Source: Nitrospira sp. LK70 (GTDB lineage Bacteria > Nitrospirota > Nitrospiria > Nitrospirales > Nitrospiraceae). From it: a DNA stretch of 49,658 nucleotides. This document shows, piece by piece, positions 24,643 to 32,783 of the stretch; the first letter of the stretch is position 1; every line of letters begins with the position of its first letter. The stretch is from NCBI GenBank assembly GCA_011090425.1, contig PHGD01000018.1, forward strand, positions 1 to 49,658. The letters are read 5' to 3'. The position numbers and the translations under genes were made by a program. The notes beneath the pieces are model-generated. The model worked only from the letters and a program-made list of their open reading frames with translations, had not been told where the DNA came from and did not search any database.

Positions 24643-25065
24643 ATGACACACTGGGCCGGACGATTACGACTTGGGAACATCGCTCTGTTGTTGGGACTTG
24701 TCTCGCTCTCCGGCTGTGGCACTTGGTGGCACGGGGACCATCAGTCCGTCACGATCTTCACAACACCACTCGATGCGCAGGTCGTCGTCGATGACCGGGT
24801 CCACTTGCTGACACCGGGAACCGTCTCTCTCAACCGAAAAGAAGACCACCAGGCAGTCATCACCAAGGACGGTTATGAACCTCAGACGATGGCTCTGACG
24901 AGAACCTGGTCCTGGTGGGTCCTTGGCGATGTCTTCGGCTGTGCGATTATCTTTGCACCTGCCTGCATTTCAACCGACAAAGACGACGGTGGCTACTATA
25001 CCTTCGACGACAAGGTCTACGTGACGCTGGAACAAAAGACCACCCAATTGCATCCCTATCAGTAA
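24643..25065 (+). CDS. PEGA-like small lipoprotein
   Basis: 140 residues. Classic lipobox LSGC (Cys at 25). The N-terminal half of the mature protein resembles a PEGA-type beta domain: VTIFTTPLDAQVVVDD, LLTPGTVSL, ITKDGYEPQT. The second half has a hydrophobic, Cys-containing loop (LGDVFGCAIIFAPACIS). It is probably an outer-membrane lipoprotein of unknown function. GAGGAGAG precedes ATG. No partner gene is visible. Confidence 0.75.
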   Translation: MTHWAGRLRLGNIALLLGLVSLSGCGTWWHGDHQSVTIFTTPLDAQVVVDDRVHLLTPGTVSLNRKEDHQAVITKDGYEPQTMALTRTWSWWVLGDVFGCAIIFAPACISTDKDDGGYYTFDDKVYVTLEQKTTQLHPYQ

Positions 25066-25217
25066 CCAGTCCACTTAGACGGTCACCTGTATTTCTGCTT
25101 CCCCCAATGTTTGAGAAAGGTCTATGCGCCTTTTTCATCGGTTCGGTGAGTCTGCGCGATTTCTTGACTTGTGGTATGGTGCTGCGACCGGCAGATGGAC
25201 ATCCCGGTGGAGAACAC

Positions 25218-25526
25218 ATGATTCAGTCTTGGAGATACTGGTCAGCTCTGGTCTTCTGCCTAGGCATCACATCAGCGGTTTCGTTCGCCGCCGATCCGCC
25301 TTGCAACAAGTATCCACCGACCAAACAATCACGCTGTACTGAGATCTGGAAGGACCTCAACCAGGAAGACGGGCCGGTTATCGCCCAGTTTGGGCTCGAT
25401 CAACAAAAACGGCGCGATGAGGGGAAGATCGATGCCAGGCAACATCTCGCCGAGAACATGACCTTCATCAAACAATCGACTGAAAAGCGGATCGAACGAC
25501 TCAACGAGCGCATGGCCAAGGAGTAG
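25218..25526 (+). CDS. Small exported charged protein, unknown function
   Basis: 102 residues. Signal peptide MIQSWRYWSALVFCLGITSA with cleavage near SFA-AD. The mature part has two cysteines (CNKYPPTKQSRC) that could form a disulfide, then a charged helical C-terminus (FIKQSTEKRIERLNERMAKE). I chose ATG 25218, which has GGTGGAG upstream; a longer open frame from 24915 runs across the preceding gene and lacks signal features. The gene is convergent with the nuclease-domain gene, with only 3 bases between stops. Confidence 0.65.
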   Translation: MIQSWRYWSALVFCLGITSAVSFAADPPCNKYPPTKQSRCTEIWKDLNQEDGPVIAQFGLDQQKRRDEGKIDARQHLAENMTFIKQSTEKRIERLNERMAKE

Positions 25527-25529
25527 CCG

Positions 25530-26036
25530 CTACAGTTCAGCGCCTTTCTCTTTTTCAGGGGTTTTTCCGACTGATTCCAGCAAGTCACGCCCCACAAGAA
25601 TCGGTGCCTTGAAATGCACGGCCAGTGCAATGGAGTCTGACGATCGGCTGTCAAACACCTTGACCTGGTCCTTGAATGTCACAGTCAACGCCCCATAGTA
25701 TGTACCGCCCTTCAGCGTGATAACCGTCTGCGTCACCGTTCCACCGTAAGCGTTCAGGATCGTGTGCATGAGGTCGTGCGTCATGGGCCGAGGCAGCTTT
25801 TCCCCGCTCAGGGCACCCTGAATCGATAGAGCCACTGTGAGGTCGACAAAAATCGGGATCGCCCGACCTTCGGCCTGCAGTAAGACCACCGGACCATGGT
25901 CCGACATACGGACCGTCACCTCGGCAATTTTCACGAGATCAGAATGAGAGCGGAAGGGTTCTTCCCCCTGGACGACAGAACAGACCGGCATCAACCAGAA
26001 CAACGCAACGAGAGTCACCACCTTGCATGAAACCAT
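25530..26036 (-). CDS. Exported bifunctional-nuclease (BFN/DUF151) domain protein
   Basis: 168 residues. From the ATG at 26036 (GGGGAGGG directly upstream) there is a signal peptide (VVTLVALFWLMPVCSVVQG) and then a complete BFN/DUF151 domain: VVLLQAEGRAIPIFVDLTVALSI, HDLMHTILNAYGG, ALTVTFKDQVKVFDSRSSDSIALAVHFKAPI. The domain is usually intracellular; its biochemistry in bacteria is poorly known (it was named for DNase/RNase activity of a plant protein). Here the signal peptide predicts export to the periplasm, unless residues 1-20 are cytoplasmic in fact. It starts 17 bases after the MBL hydrolase stop. Confidence 0.8.
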   Translation of the reverse strand: MVSCKVVTLVALFWLMPVCSVVQGEEPFRSHSDLVKIAEVTVRMSDHGPVVLLQAEGRAIPIFVDLTVALSIQGALSGEKLPRPMTHDLMHTILNAYGGTVTQTVITLKGGTYYGALTVTFKDQVKVFDSRSSDSIALAVHFKAPILVGRDLLESVGKTPEKEKGAEL

Positions 26037-26053
26037 GGTCCCTCCCCATGCCG

Positions 26054-26692
26054 TCACACCCGGACAAACTGATTCGATTCCTTTTCGATACCAATTTCGG
26101 TATCCGATCCATGACCGGTCACGACAGTCGTCGCCTCGTCGAGGGTATAGAGCCGTTCGCGAATAGACTCCTCAATGGCTTCGAAATCGCCGCCCCACAA
26201 GTCGGTCCGCCCGATACTTCCCCGGAAGAGCGTGTCCCCGGCCAACAGAAGTTTATCGTTCGGCACATGAAAGCTCATCGATCCAGGTGTGTGACCCGGA
26301 GTATGGAGCGCCACGATCGGCACCTGCCCCAGCATCACCTTCTCTTCATCGGCAAGCCAATGGTCCGGAGGCAGGGCCGGTACATACGAGACTCCAAAGA
26401 CCCGACATTGGAGTTCGAGGTTCTTCCATAGTTCGAGATCATCCTGGTGCAGGCAAATCGCCGCACCGGTCGCCCGTTTGATTTCGCTGGAAGCCAGAAA
26501 GTGATCGAGATGGGCATGCGTATGAAGAATACGGCTGATGGTGAAGCCCAGCCGCTCCACTTCCTGGAGGATTCGCTCCGGTGCACCGCCAGGATCGATG
26601 ACGACCGCCTGCTTCGTGATAGGATCGCCGATGATCGAGCAGTTACAACCGAGGGGTGGAACCGCAAAGGTCTTCCGAATCAAGGCAGTCAT
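26054..26692 (-). CDS. MBL-fold hydrolase, glyoxalase II-like
   Basis: 212 residues. Zinc-site motif THAHLDH, then HTPGHTPGS, LLAGDTLFRGSIGRTD and VTGHGSDTEIG: all ligands of a binuclear metallo-beta-lactamase-fold hydrolase. It resembles short glyoxalase II-like hydrolases that act on thioesters (such as S-lactoylglutathione or related thiol adducts); the substrate is not deducible. It is probably co-transcribed with the downstream exported BFN-domain gene. It sits 239 bases from the divergent lipoprotein gene; that gap contains a clear plus-strand promoter but no gene. Confidence 0.85.
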   Translation of the reverse strand: MTALIRKTFAVPPLGCNCSIIGDPITKQAVVIDPGGAPERILQEVERLGFTISRILHTHAHLDHFLASSEIKRATGAAICLHQDDLELWKNLELQCRVFGVSYVPALPPDHWLADEEKVMLGQVPIVALHTPGHTPGSMSFHVPNDKLLLAGDTLFRGSIGRTDLWGGDFEAIEESIRERLYTLDEATTVVTGHGSDTEIGIEKESNQFVRV

Positions 26693-26874
26693 AATACTGG
26701 CATGCTACCGTCCAACGAGCTAGAAGCGCAAGCTAGGGGCGAGCCTCGAGAGAACCATCCGTTCCGGCACACCTCGTCATGTCTCGACGGTAAGGAATCT
26801 GTCTCCTACGACCCGATCATACCGGCCCTAGCCCCTACCTGAGCAGATGAAGCAAGATACGTCCGAATACTACA

Positions 26875-26903
26875 TGGACAAGTTGAGATGAACCGTAGAT
26901 AAT
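26875..26903 (+). promoter_or_regulatory. Sigma-70-type promoter of the coiled-coil lipoprotein gene
   Basis: TGGACA (26875-26880), spacer of exactly 17 bases, GATAAT (26898-26903). Each box has one mismatch to consensus. The predicted transcript start is about 22 bases before the GTG start, with an AGGGAGGG ribosome binding site in between. Confidence 0.65.
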
Positions 26904-26931
26904 CTCACGACTTTCCAGGGAGGGCTATCGC

Positions 26932-27639
26932 GTGCGCAAGGAAACGTTCGCTGATCCATGGTCACTCGTCATCTTGGCCGTACTGGTGGTTACCGCCGGG
27001 TGCATTCCGGACGATAATTCTGTTCGCGTCGAGAATGAGGCCCTCAAGAAGCAAGTCGCCAAGCAAGAATCCCTCCTGAGCTCCTTGTTGGACGGAAATA
27101 AAGTGATGCAGCAGCAGATCGATCTGCTCAATCAAGAACTCCGGGACGCGAAGAGCACCGTGGAAGCCACGAAGACGGAAGCCAAACAACAGACCGAGCA
27201 ACTGGAATTGCAGCTGGCCGAGACCAAACGAATGATGGCAACCCAGATGACGGAATCCCTCAAAGTCGAGGAGAAAGGCGCACAGTCTGATACGCTCCCC
27301 CGGCCTATGCCGACCGTTGCCAAGGTCGTCGAAGAGGCATTGGCACGCAACGGGTATCAGTTGAAGATCAGCGTCAAGACCGATCAACGTGCGGTTTATA
27401 TTACTGAGCGTAAGATCTCGAACCCGACGTCGCTCGAAGTGACGGGCTCGCGGAATCAATACCTTGTTTCCCTTCAAGCCCTTCCCGACAATCTGACGAA
27501 ACTCGGCGTGAAAGCTGAATTCGAACGGGTCGCACAGGGGGGCCGCATCTTAAGCGTCAGCCGCGAAGAAATGAGCGAAATCGAGCACCGCCTGATCAAC
27601 GAAATCAACAAGGCGCTCGCCAATCCAGCCAAGACATAA
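26932..27639 (+). CDS. Coiled-coil lipoprotein, unknown function
   Basis: 235 residues from GTG 26932 with AGGGAGGG 7 bases upstream. Lipobox TAGC (Cys about 23), a coiled coil (about 30-100, rich in Gln and Glu), then a mixed alpha/beta C-terminal part (about 125-235) that I do not recognise (VVEEALARNGYQLKI, LVSLQALPDNL). It is probably an envelope lipoprotein. A Ycf46-like ATPase gene follows after 72 bases. Confidence 0.72.
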   Translation: MRKETFADPWSLVILAVLVVTAGCIPDDNSVRVENEALKKQVAKQESLLSSLLDGNKVMQQQIDLLNQELRDAKSTVEATKTEAKQQTEQLELQLAETKRMMATQMTESLKVEEKGAQSDTLPRPMPTVAKVVEEALARNGYQLKISVKTDQRAVYITERKISNPTSLEVTGSRNQYLVSLQALPDNLTKLGVKAEFERVAQGGRILSVSREEMSEIEHRLINEINKALANPAKT

Positions 27640-27711
27640 GTTCGTCACGCAACGATCACAATCACCCGTTTTCTTGGTCCGGTCGAGGCCTCGTGCTAGC
27701 ATTTCCCTCCG

Positions 27712-29271
27712 ATGGCTTTGTCGACCAGCGTGCACGATCTCCGCACTCTGATCCGCTCCTCCCATCCTCTCGTCGTCATTGAAACGGTGGAGGAAGACCG
27801 AGTCCTGGCCTTACTCCAGTCGGTGACCGCACAGGAGCGCATGCCGCTCTTCGAGTGGTCCGTCACCAGAGGGCTCACACGCGCAGATGAAGGCTCGACA
27901 CTCAATAAGATGACCGCGACCCCCTTGGCTGTCCTTCAACATCTTCATGGCCTGACGGTAGAAGCGGTGTTTTGGCTCAAGGATCTTGGGCCCCATCTGC
28001 ACGATCTCGCTGTCTGCCGACAACTTCGGGAGGTTGCAGCCATCTACAGCCGATCACGAGCCACCTGCCTGTTGACTGGTCAGCCGATCACGCTGCCATT
28101 GGACCTCGACAAAATTGCGGTGCGACTCGATTTGAAACTGCCGGATCGAGACGAGCTACGGTCGATGTTGCGCGGCTTGCTCCAATCGCTGGGGCCTCGA
28201 ACGACTACTCGTCCACGGTCCACGACTCTCGCACAAAGCATGCTCACTTCGATCAGCGACACCAAGACAGCTGAGAACAAGCTCTCGGCTAAGGAGTCCG
28301 ACGCCATCCTCCGTGCTCTCCAGGGCTTGACGCTTCATCAAGCGCGTCAGGTTGTGGCTCAATGCCTTGTCGAGGACGGGACGCTCTCTGCCGTGGACGT
28401 ACAAACAATCTTGAAGCGCAAAGTGCAGGCGATCAAGGACGGCGGCCTCCTGGAATACTATCCCCTGGAGGATAATCGATTTGAGTTGGGAGGCTTCACC
28501 AATCTGAAGTCCTGGCTGGAGCGCGCCCAAGTCGGATTCACCGCCGAAGCCAAGTCGCTCAATCTCACTCCGCCTCGCGGCATCATGTTGGTCGGCATTC
28601 CTGGCTGCGGTAAATCGCTTGCGGCGAAGGCTATCGCGCGGGAATGGAAACTCCCGCTCCTAAAACTCGATGCCGGCCGGTTATTCGATAAGTTCGTCGG
28701 CGAATCGGAAAAGAATTTCCGCAAGGCGATTGAGTTGGCGGAATCATTGTCCCCGATCGTCCTCTGGATCGATGAAATTGAGAAAGGGATGGTCGTGAGC
28801 GGAGGAAGCGCCGAGGCCGACGCGGGGTTGAGTCGAAGGCTCTTTGGCGCTTTCCTCACGTGGCTACAGGAAAAACAGCAGGACGTATTCGTGGTGGCCA
28901 CGGCCAACGATCTGTCCTCCCTGCCTCCCGAACTCCTGCGCAAAGGGCGGTTCGATGAGATTTTTTTCGTCGATCTGCCGGACGATGCCGAACGAGAAGC
29001 CATCTGGAAGATTCACCTCCGCCTGCGCAAGCAGGACAGCCAAAAGTTTGATCTCTGCAAGATCGTCAGCGCGAGCGACGGCTTCAGCGGTTCCGAAATC
29101 GAACAAGCGGTGGTAGCAGCCCTCTATCGAGCGCTGCACGATAAAACCCTGCTGACGACCGACCTGCTCATCAAAGAACTGACCCACACGGTGCCGCTCT
29201 CCGTCACCCGGCGTGAAGACATCGAGGCACTCCGACAGACAGCCGAAGGCCGATTTGTGAATGTCCGGTAA
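27712..29271 (+). CDS. Ycf46-like AAA+ ATPase
   Basis: 519 residues. N-terminal domain (about 1-230) typical of the Ycf46 family: [37 protein letters not shown]. The AAA+ module follows (about 270-500): Walker [14 protein letters not shown], Walker [11 protein letters not shown], sensor [13 protein letters not shown], arginine-finger region [11 protein letters not shown] and the lid [16 protein letters not shown]. Members resemble the ATPase part of FtsH but lack the protease and membrane anchor. In cyanobacteria Ycf46 has been linked to photosynthesis or CO2 metabolism; here the role is unknown. Upstream TTGGTC-17-TAGCAT is a weak promoter candidate very close to the start. Confidence 0.88.
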   Translation: MALSTSVHDLRTLIRSSHPLVVIETVEEDRVLALLQSVTAQERMPLFEWSVTRGLTRADEGSTLNKMTATPLAVLQHLHGLTVEAVFWLKDLGPHLHDLAVCRQLREVAAIYSRSRATCLLTGQPITLPLDLDKIAVRLDLKLPDRDELRSMLRGLLQSLGPRTTTRPRSTTLAQSMLTSISDTKTAENKLSAKESDAILRALQGLTLHQARQVVAQCLVEDGTLSAVDVQTILKRKVQAIKDGGLLEYYPLEDNRFELGGFTNLKSWLERAQVGFTAEAKSLNLTPPRGIMLVGIPGCGKSLAAKAIAREWKLPLLKLDAGRLFDKFVGESEKNFRKAIELAESLSPIVLWIDEIEKGMVVSGGSAEADAGLSRRLFGAFLTWLQEKQQDVFVVATANDLSSLPPELLRKGRFDEIFFVDLPDDAEREAIWKIHLRLRKQDSQKFDLCKIVSASDGFSGSEIEQAVVAALYRALHDKTLLTTDLLIKELTHTVPLSVTRREDIEALRQTAEGRFVNVR

Positions 29272-29277
29272 CTACCG

Positions 29278-30114
29278 ATGCCATTCTTCCTGATCATGGC
29301 CGGTCTTGCAATTGCAGCTCTCATGGGCTGCACCAAGCCGATCCAGAAGCTGAATAGACAAACCGTAGCGCCCCCAATCTCGGTGGAGAAGATGGAGCCT
29401 CGCAAATCTCCTGCGTTCTCACCGCCTTCTCCGACATCGGCCACAGTGGATGACTCAACTTCGTTCCTGACGTCTCTTCCCAGCCGATCAGCCATCGTTG
29501 ATTCCGCAGCAAGGCTCGTCGGAGCACGGACTATCACAAGCCAGGGCAAGCGTATCGCCTACGATTGTGCAGGGGTGACCCGTGCTATCTTCTTGGAGCA
29601 CGGCATCGATTTGTTTCGTGGAGGTTTTAATGATCCGAAGGGAAACGGCGTCCGGCTCATCCACAACCACGTACTCCAGCATGGGACACTTCATCGAGGA
29701 TCACACGTCAGCCCAGGCGATCTTGTATTTTTCGACAACACGTGGGATTTCAACGGAGACGGCAAGGTGAACGATCCTCTGACTCATGTGGGAGTCGTAG
29801 AACGGCTGGAACCAGACGGCACCGTGGTTTTTATCAGCCGCGTCGGCAAGGCCATCGAGCGTTATCACATGAACTTGGAGCAGCCGCATCTCCATAAGAC
29901 CGCCCAAGGTCGTGTGCTCAATGACTACATGCGGCGGAAACTTGCTACCGACCCCGACCACACCGCCCGCCTGACCGGTGAGCTGTTTTCCTTCTACGGA
30001 AACCTGCTGAGCCCTTCAACCCGTATTTCTTCGGAAGGACGATTCACGCAGAATCCGAACCAGCGGCGGGATTCAATTCCGTTGCTTTCAGAAATACCCG
30101 AACAAGGACGCTGA
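29278..30114 (+). CDS. CHAP/NlpC-like cysteine hydrolase lipoprotein
   Basis: 278 residues. Lipobox ALMGC (Cys about 17). The central domain has IAYDCAGVTRAIFLEHGI with a candidate nucleophilic Cys, then SPGDLVFFDNTWDFNGDGK and DPLTHVGVVERLEPDGT with the conserved His. This is the arrangement of CHAP or NlpC/P60 peptidoglycan amidases. The C-terminal 70 residues are charged and unassigned. Cell-wall hydrolysis at the envelope is inferred. It starts 6 bases after the Ycf46-like stop. Confidence 0.75.
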   Translation: MPFFLIMAGLAIAALMGCTKPIQKLNRQTVAPPISVEKMEPRKSPAFSPPSPTSATVDDSTSFLTSLPSRSAIVDSAARLVGARTITSQGKRIAYDCAGVTRAIFLEHGIDLFRGGFNDPKGNGVRLIHNHVLQHGTLHRGSHVSPGDLVFFDNTWDFNGDGKVNDPLTHVGVVERLEPDGTVVFISRVGKAIERYHMNLEQPHLHKTAQGRVLNDYMRRKLATDPDHTARLTGELFSFYGNLLSPSTRISSEGRFTQNPNQRRDSIPLLSEIPEQGR

Positions 30115-30269
30115 TTTCCGATGCGTCGTTTAGCGACCTGACCCAATGATCAGTAGATGAGAACTTGACCCTCAACTCAGAGATCGGAAAAGCGCGCCAG
30201 TTGCGGCTACAGAACAAACCTCTGATCTCCGATAAGAGTATATCGTGAGATTGATTATTGCTGAATGAA

Positions 30270-30293
30270 GGCCCTCTGGGTCCCCATTTTTTC
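30270..30293 (+). terminator. Weak rho-independent terminator
   Basis: Short stem GGCCC / GGGTC with a 3-base loop, followed by CCCA and six T. It would end the lipoprotein transcript, 156 bases after its stop. The 202-base gap 30115-30316 has no other feature I can name. Confidence 0.4.
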
Positions 30294-30316
30294 ATTGAAC
30301 TGATAAGATTACGCCT

Positions 30317-30748
30317 ATGGCGATCTCATCGAGACAGAGACAGATTCGCGAAACCAATCCGCTCAGGAAAACCCTGACCGATATCCGGCATGGACTCTTA
30401 GGATTGCACAAGGCCTTGATCGTCGCCGAACAGCTGACCTATGAGCGGATTTATGGACGGGTTGATTCCACGGGCCAACTCTTACAGCTGGTGATGAATG
30501 ATCCGTGGTTCACCTGGCTGCATCCGCTTTCCAATATGGTGGTCCGCATTGACGAATTGCTCGACGGGAACGACCAGCTGATCGTCGATGACGTGGCGGT
30601 GTTGTTGACTGAAGTGCGGGCTCTGATTCGCCCCTCAGAACTCGGTGACGGGTATGAACGGAGCTACTATGAGGCCCTGCAGCGGGCGCCCGACGTCGTC
30701 CTCGCGCACTGCGAAATGAAGAAGCTGCTGACGCTGCCCTCGGTGTAG
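30317..30748 (+). CDS. Conserved helical hypothetical protein
   Basis: 143 residues, mostly helical and soluble, with no signal peptide. Visible pattern: LHKALIVAEQLTYERIYGRV, then LQLVMNDPWFTWLHPLSNMV and a VRIDELLD turn. I recall similar short proteins in many bacteria without an assigned function; none is certain. A weak terminator sits just upstream and the gene ends convergently with a membrane protein, at a large inverted repeat. Confidence 0.72.
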   Translation: MAISSRQRQIRETNPLRKTLTDIRHGLLGLHKALIVAEQLTYERIYGRVDSTGQLLQLVMNDPWFTWLHPLSNMVVRIDELLDGNDQLIVDDVAVLLTEVRALIRPSELGDGYERSYYEALQRAPDVVLAHCEMKKLLTLPSV

Positions 30749-30776
30749 AGCCTACGCTCGCTTTTCAACGTGCCAC

Positions 30777-30833
30777 GAGTGGCGGCCCACAAGGACCGTC
30801 AACTTATAGTTGGCAACCGGTCCTACGCCACTC
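30777..30833. repeat. Compound inverted repeat at a convergent gene boundary
   Basis: Three nested perfect arms: GAGTGGCG with CGCCACTC (8 bp), AGGACCG with CGGTCCT (7 bp), CAACT with AGTTG (5 bp) and a TAT loop. The structure overlaps the stop codon of the minus-strand membrane gene. There is no T-run on either side, so it is not a typical terminator, though it could act as a bidirectional block or mRNA stabiliser. Confidence 0.7.
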
Positions 30834-31971
30834 TCCAGGAAAACCGGTGCATCAAACAGAGGTCGGCGACCGCCACACATTCGAGACCGAACGGCAAATA
30901 TCCTGCAAAGCCGAGCAAGGGCATTTCGAACAGCTGGAATCGATGGACGAACGGAATGGCGTACTCCCAATGGGCAAGACTCTTCCAGTTCCAGAGCTCC
31001 CAAAAGAATCCACAGACCAGGGCTGCCAGCGCCGGCACCCATAAGTTGCGCCAATCGCCTTCCGCGAGTGATGACAGAACTGTCGGTCTCCCGGCTAGTG
31101 CCTGAAGAGAGACAATCATCAGCAATGGTCCGACCCAGACGAATGGAAAGAGATAGTTAGGCCAGAGTCCGATCCCGAGGAGTCCTAGACAGGACAGGAT
31201 CAACAGAAACCAGCTCGCCGGCTTCGTATTCTTTGGGCGTATTGGGCTGCGGAGTTCCATACCTGCACCGGCGCCAGAATACGAGGTCAGCAGCTCAGTC
31301 GTGCCGAGGACGGCCGGCAGCACCGTAGAGAACGGGAGCGTGGCTTGAAAGAAGTATTCGAGCGACGACAGTTCGGCGACGCCGACGTAATACCAGTTCT
31401 GCACGAAGCGATTCAGGTACTCGAAGATCCACCAAAATCCAGCACTCAACGGAAACAGCGACAGGAAGTAGCGAGGGCGATGAAGCATCATGGATCGGCC
31501 GGTGCGGGTGAATGTGGCAGCGTTCACGGTCACGATATAGCCGAGCCACAACGGCGTGAAGGTATGTTCCTGAACAGCGGCCATCCAGGGGAAGCGGGTC
31601 CAAGCCAGTACCCACCAGAGGCATGTCCATCCGGCTCCGAGCCAACCCCACCAGGGAAATGATGGGCGATAGTGCTGAGTGCTCGCCTCGCTGAGCCGGC
31701 GAAGCGGGTTGAGTGCTGCGTGCTGAGTTAGAGGAGATGCCGGGCGAAGGTTTTCGAGCGCTATTCGGAGAAGAATCGGCCCAACTGCAAGAGCGATCAA
31801 GAGTGTCAGAGCAAGGAATATCGGCCAGGAGAACGGTTCATGTTGGATGTAACTCGTGCGAGGAGGAAATTCGAGATAGCGGCCGATCGGTTCACCAGCT
31901 AACAGCACGCCGAGCAGCGGGAGCCCAAGCACCAGCGCAAGGGAGACGCAGATGATGCCGGCCCGAGTCAT
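30823..31971 (-). CDS. Polytopic membrane protein, unknown function
   Basis: 382 residues with about ten predicted transmembrane segments; residues such as GFWWIFEYLNRFVQNWYYVG and GFFWELWNWKSLAHWEYAIP are rich in aromatic residues. I do not recognise the family. A 20-residue segment near residue 85-105 is encoded by heptamer repeats (31671-31731) and looks inserted into a loop. The C-terminal stop lies inside the large inverted repeat. The gene is probably expressed alone; the DUF5069 gene lies 11 bases upstream on the same strand and may be co-transcribed. Confidence 0.7.
   Translation of the reverse strand: MTRAGIICVSLALVLGLPLLGVLLAGEPIGRYLEFPPRTSYIQHEPFSWPIFLALTLLIALAVGPILLRIALENLRPASPLTQHAALNPLRRLSEASTQHYRPSFPWWGWLGAGWTCLWWVLAWTRFPWMAAVQEHTFTPLWLGYIVTVNAATFTRTGRSMMLHRPRYFLSLFPLSAGFWWIFEYLNRFVQNWYYVGVAELSSLEYFFQATLPFSTVLPAVLGTTELLTSYSGAGAGMELRSPIRPKNTKPASWFLLILSCLGLLGIGLWPNYLFPFVWVGPLLMIVSLQALAGRPTVLSSLAEGDWRNLWVPALAALVCGFFWELWNWKSLAHWEYAIPFVHRFQLFEMPLLGFAGYLPFGLECVAVADLCLMHRFSWRVA
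31671..31731. repeat. Degenerate heptamer repeat inside a membrane protein gene
   Basis: Units AGTGCTG, AGTGCTC (31671-31684) and AGTGCTG, CGTGCTG, AGTTAGA (31712-31732) flank a short G/C-rich spacer. On the coding (minus) strand it stays in frame and gives LTQHAALNPLRRLSEASTQHY-like residues. A related heptamer block lies before gltD at 42141-42215. Confidence 0.55.
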
Positions 31972-31982
31972 CCCCTGCGCCT

Positions 31983-32420
31983 TTACATTCGCCCTTCATC
32001 AAGCTCAATCACATCGGCCCAGGTCGCAACAGACGGCAGGGAACTGACGGCTACGCCACGCTTGTCGGCGATGTCTTGAAGGCGGCCTTGAAAGCGTTGA
32101 CGAGCAGCGTCATCCTTTGGACCAGAGACAAGCAGCCCTTGCGACCATTGCGCGATCTCCTGGTCGGAGGGCTTGCTGCTGTTGGCCTTCACCCAAGCAA
32201 GCAGTTCCTCGTCCGTCCCACCGGCCAATACGCGCTGCTCAAAGGCCTTCGCATCGATGCCGAGAAAATCGATCAGATATTTATCAAAGCCGACTGTGAT
32301 GTAGTTGTAGTCCTGAATCTGCCCGGCATGGCGCAGACGAATCTTGTCGATAAAACGCCCGAGGTGAGCAATGCCGCCGAGTAAGATTTTTGGGCTGCGA
32401 GGATATTTTGCTGTTGTCAT
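31983..32420 (-). CDS. DUF5069 family protein
   Basis: 145 residues, soluble. Begins YPRSPKILLGGIAHLGRFIDKIRL and contains YNYITVGFDKYLIDFLGID; both fit the DUF5069 family, whose function is unknown. The start ATG overlaps the stop of the upstream VapB-type antitoxin gene (TAATG), so the two are translationally coupled. Downstream lies the membrane protein gene after 11 bases. Confidence 0.82.
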   Translation of the reverse strand: MTTAKYPRSPKILLGGIAHLGRFIDKIRLRHAGQIQDYNYITVGFDKYLIDFLGIDAKAFEQRVLAGGTDEELLAWVKANSSKPSDQEIAQWSQGLLVSGPKDDAARQRFQGRLQDIADKRGVAVSSLPSVATWADVIELDEGRM

Positions 32421-32620
32421 TAAAAATCCTTTCCATTGTCCAACTCACGCACATTCACTGCAAGGCTGATTTTTCCTCTCAAGCTACGAAGCCCCTCTTG
32501 TCCTTTCACTTTGATAAGCAAGCGCAGGCCCTCCTCGACCACTGCCTTTTTAGTCGAGAGCCCCGTCACCTGCATCGCCTGCCGCATGAGACTGTCGTCG
32601 ATCGTAAGGTTAGTACGCAT
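32420..32620 (-). CDS. VapB-type antitoxin without a VapC partner
   Basis: 66 residues. The N-terminus MRTNLTIDDSLMRQAMQVTG and the C-terminal LRSLRGKISLAVNV match the short antitoxins of the VapB/DUF2191 type: a ribbon-helix-helix DNA-binding part and a toxin-blocking tail. In normal loci a PIN-domain VapC follows at once; here the next gene is DUF5069, coupled by TAATG. It is either an orphan or part of an unrecognised pair. Autoregulation of its promoter would be expected but no operator is identified. Confidence 0.75.
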   Translation of the reverse strand: MRTNLTIDDSLMRQAMQVTGLSTKKAVVEEGLRLLIKVKGQEGLRSLRGKISLAVNVRELDNGKDF

Positions 32621-32783
32621 AGCACTTTACCTGAAATCTATAGGATTTTTGAAATACTACGCACAGAGATGGGAGGAAGCAAGCGGAGTCGAAACCATGT
32701 CGAACTGGAGCTGAAGGATGGCAGGTTAGACCTGTCAAGTTTTTTCTCGGCACTGCCGATACATCGGTAGCAGTGAGGTTGAT

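Noticed and set aside
25155-25190. TTGACT-based promoter before the 102-residue exported protein
   Set aside because: No acceptable -10 box at 16-18 bases; TATGGT lies only a few bases from TTGACT.
30752-31054. 100-codon minus-strand frame over the compound inverted repeat
   Set aside because: It overlaps the membrane protein gene in another frame; its composition is that of a shadow frame and its end is explained by the inverted repeat.
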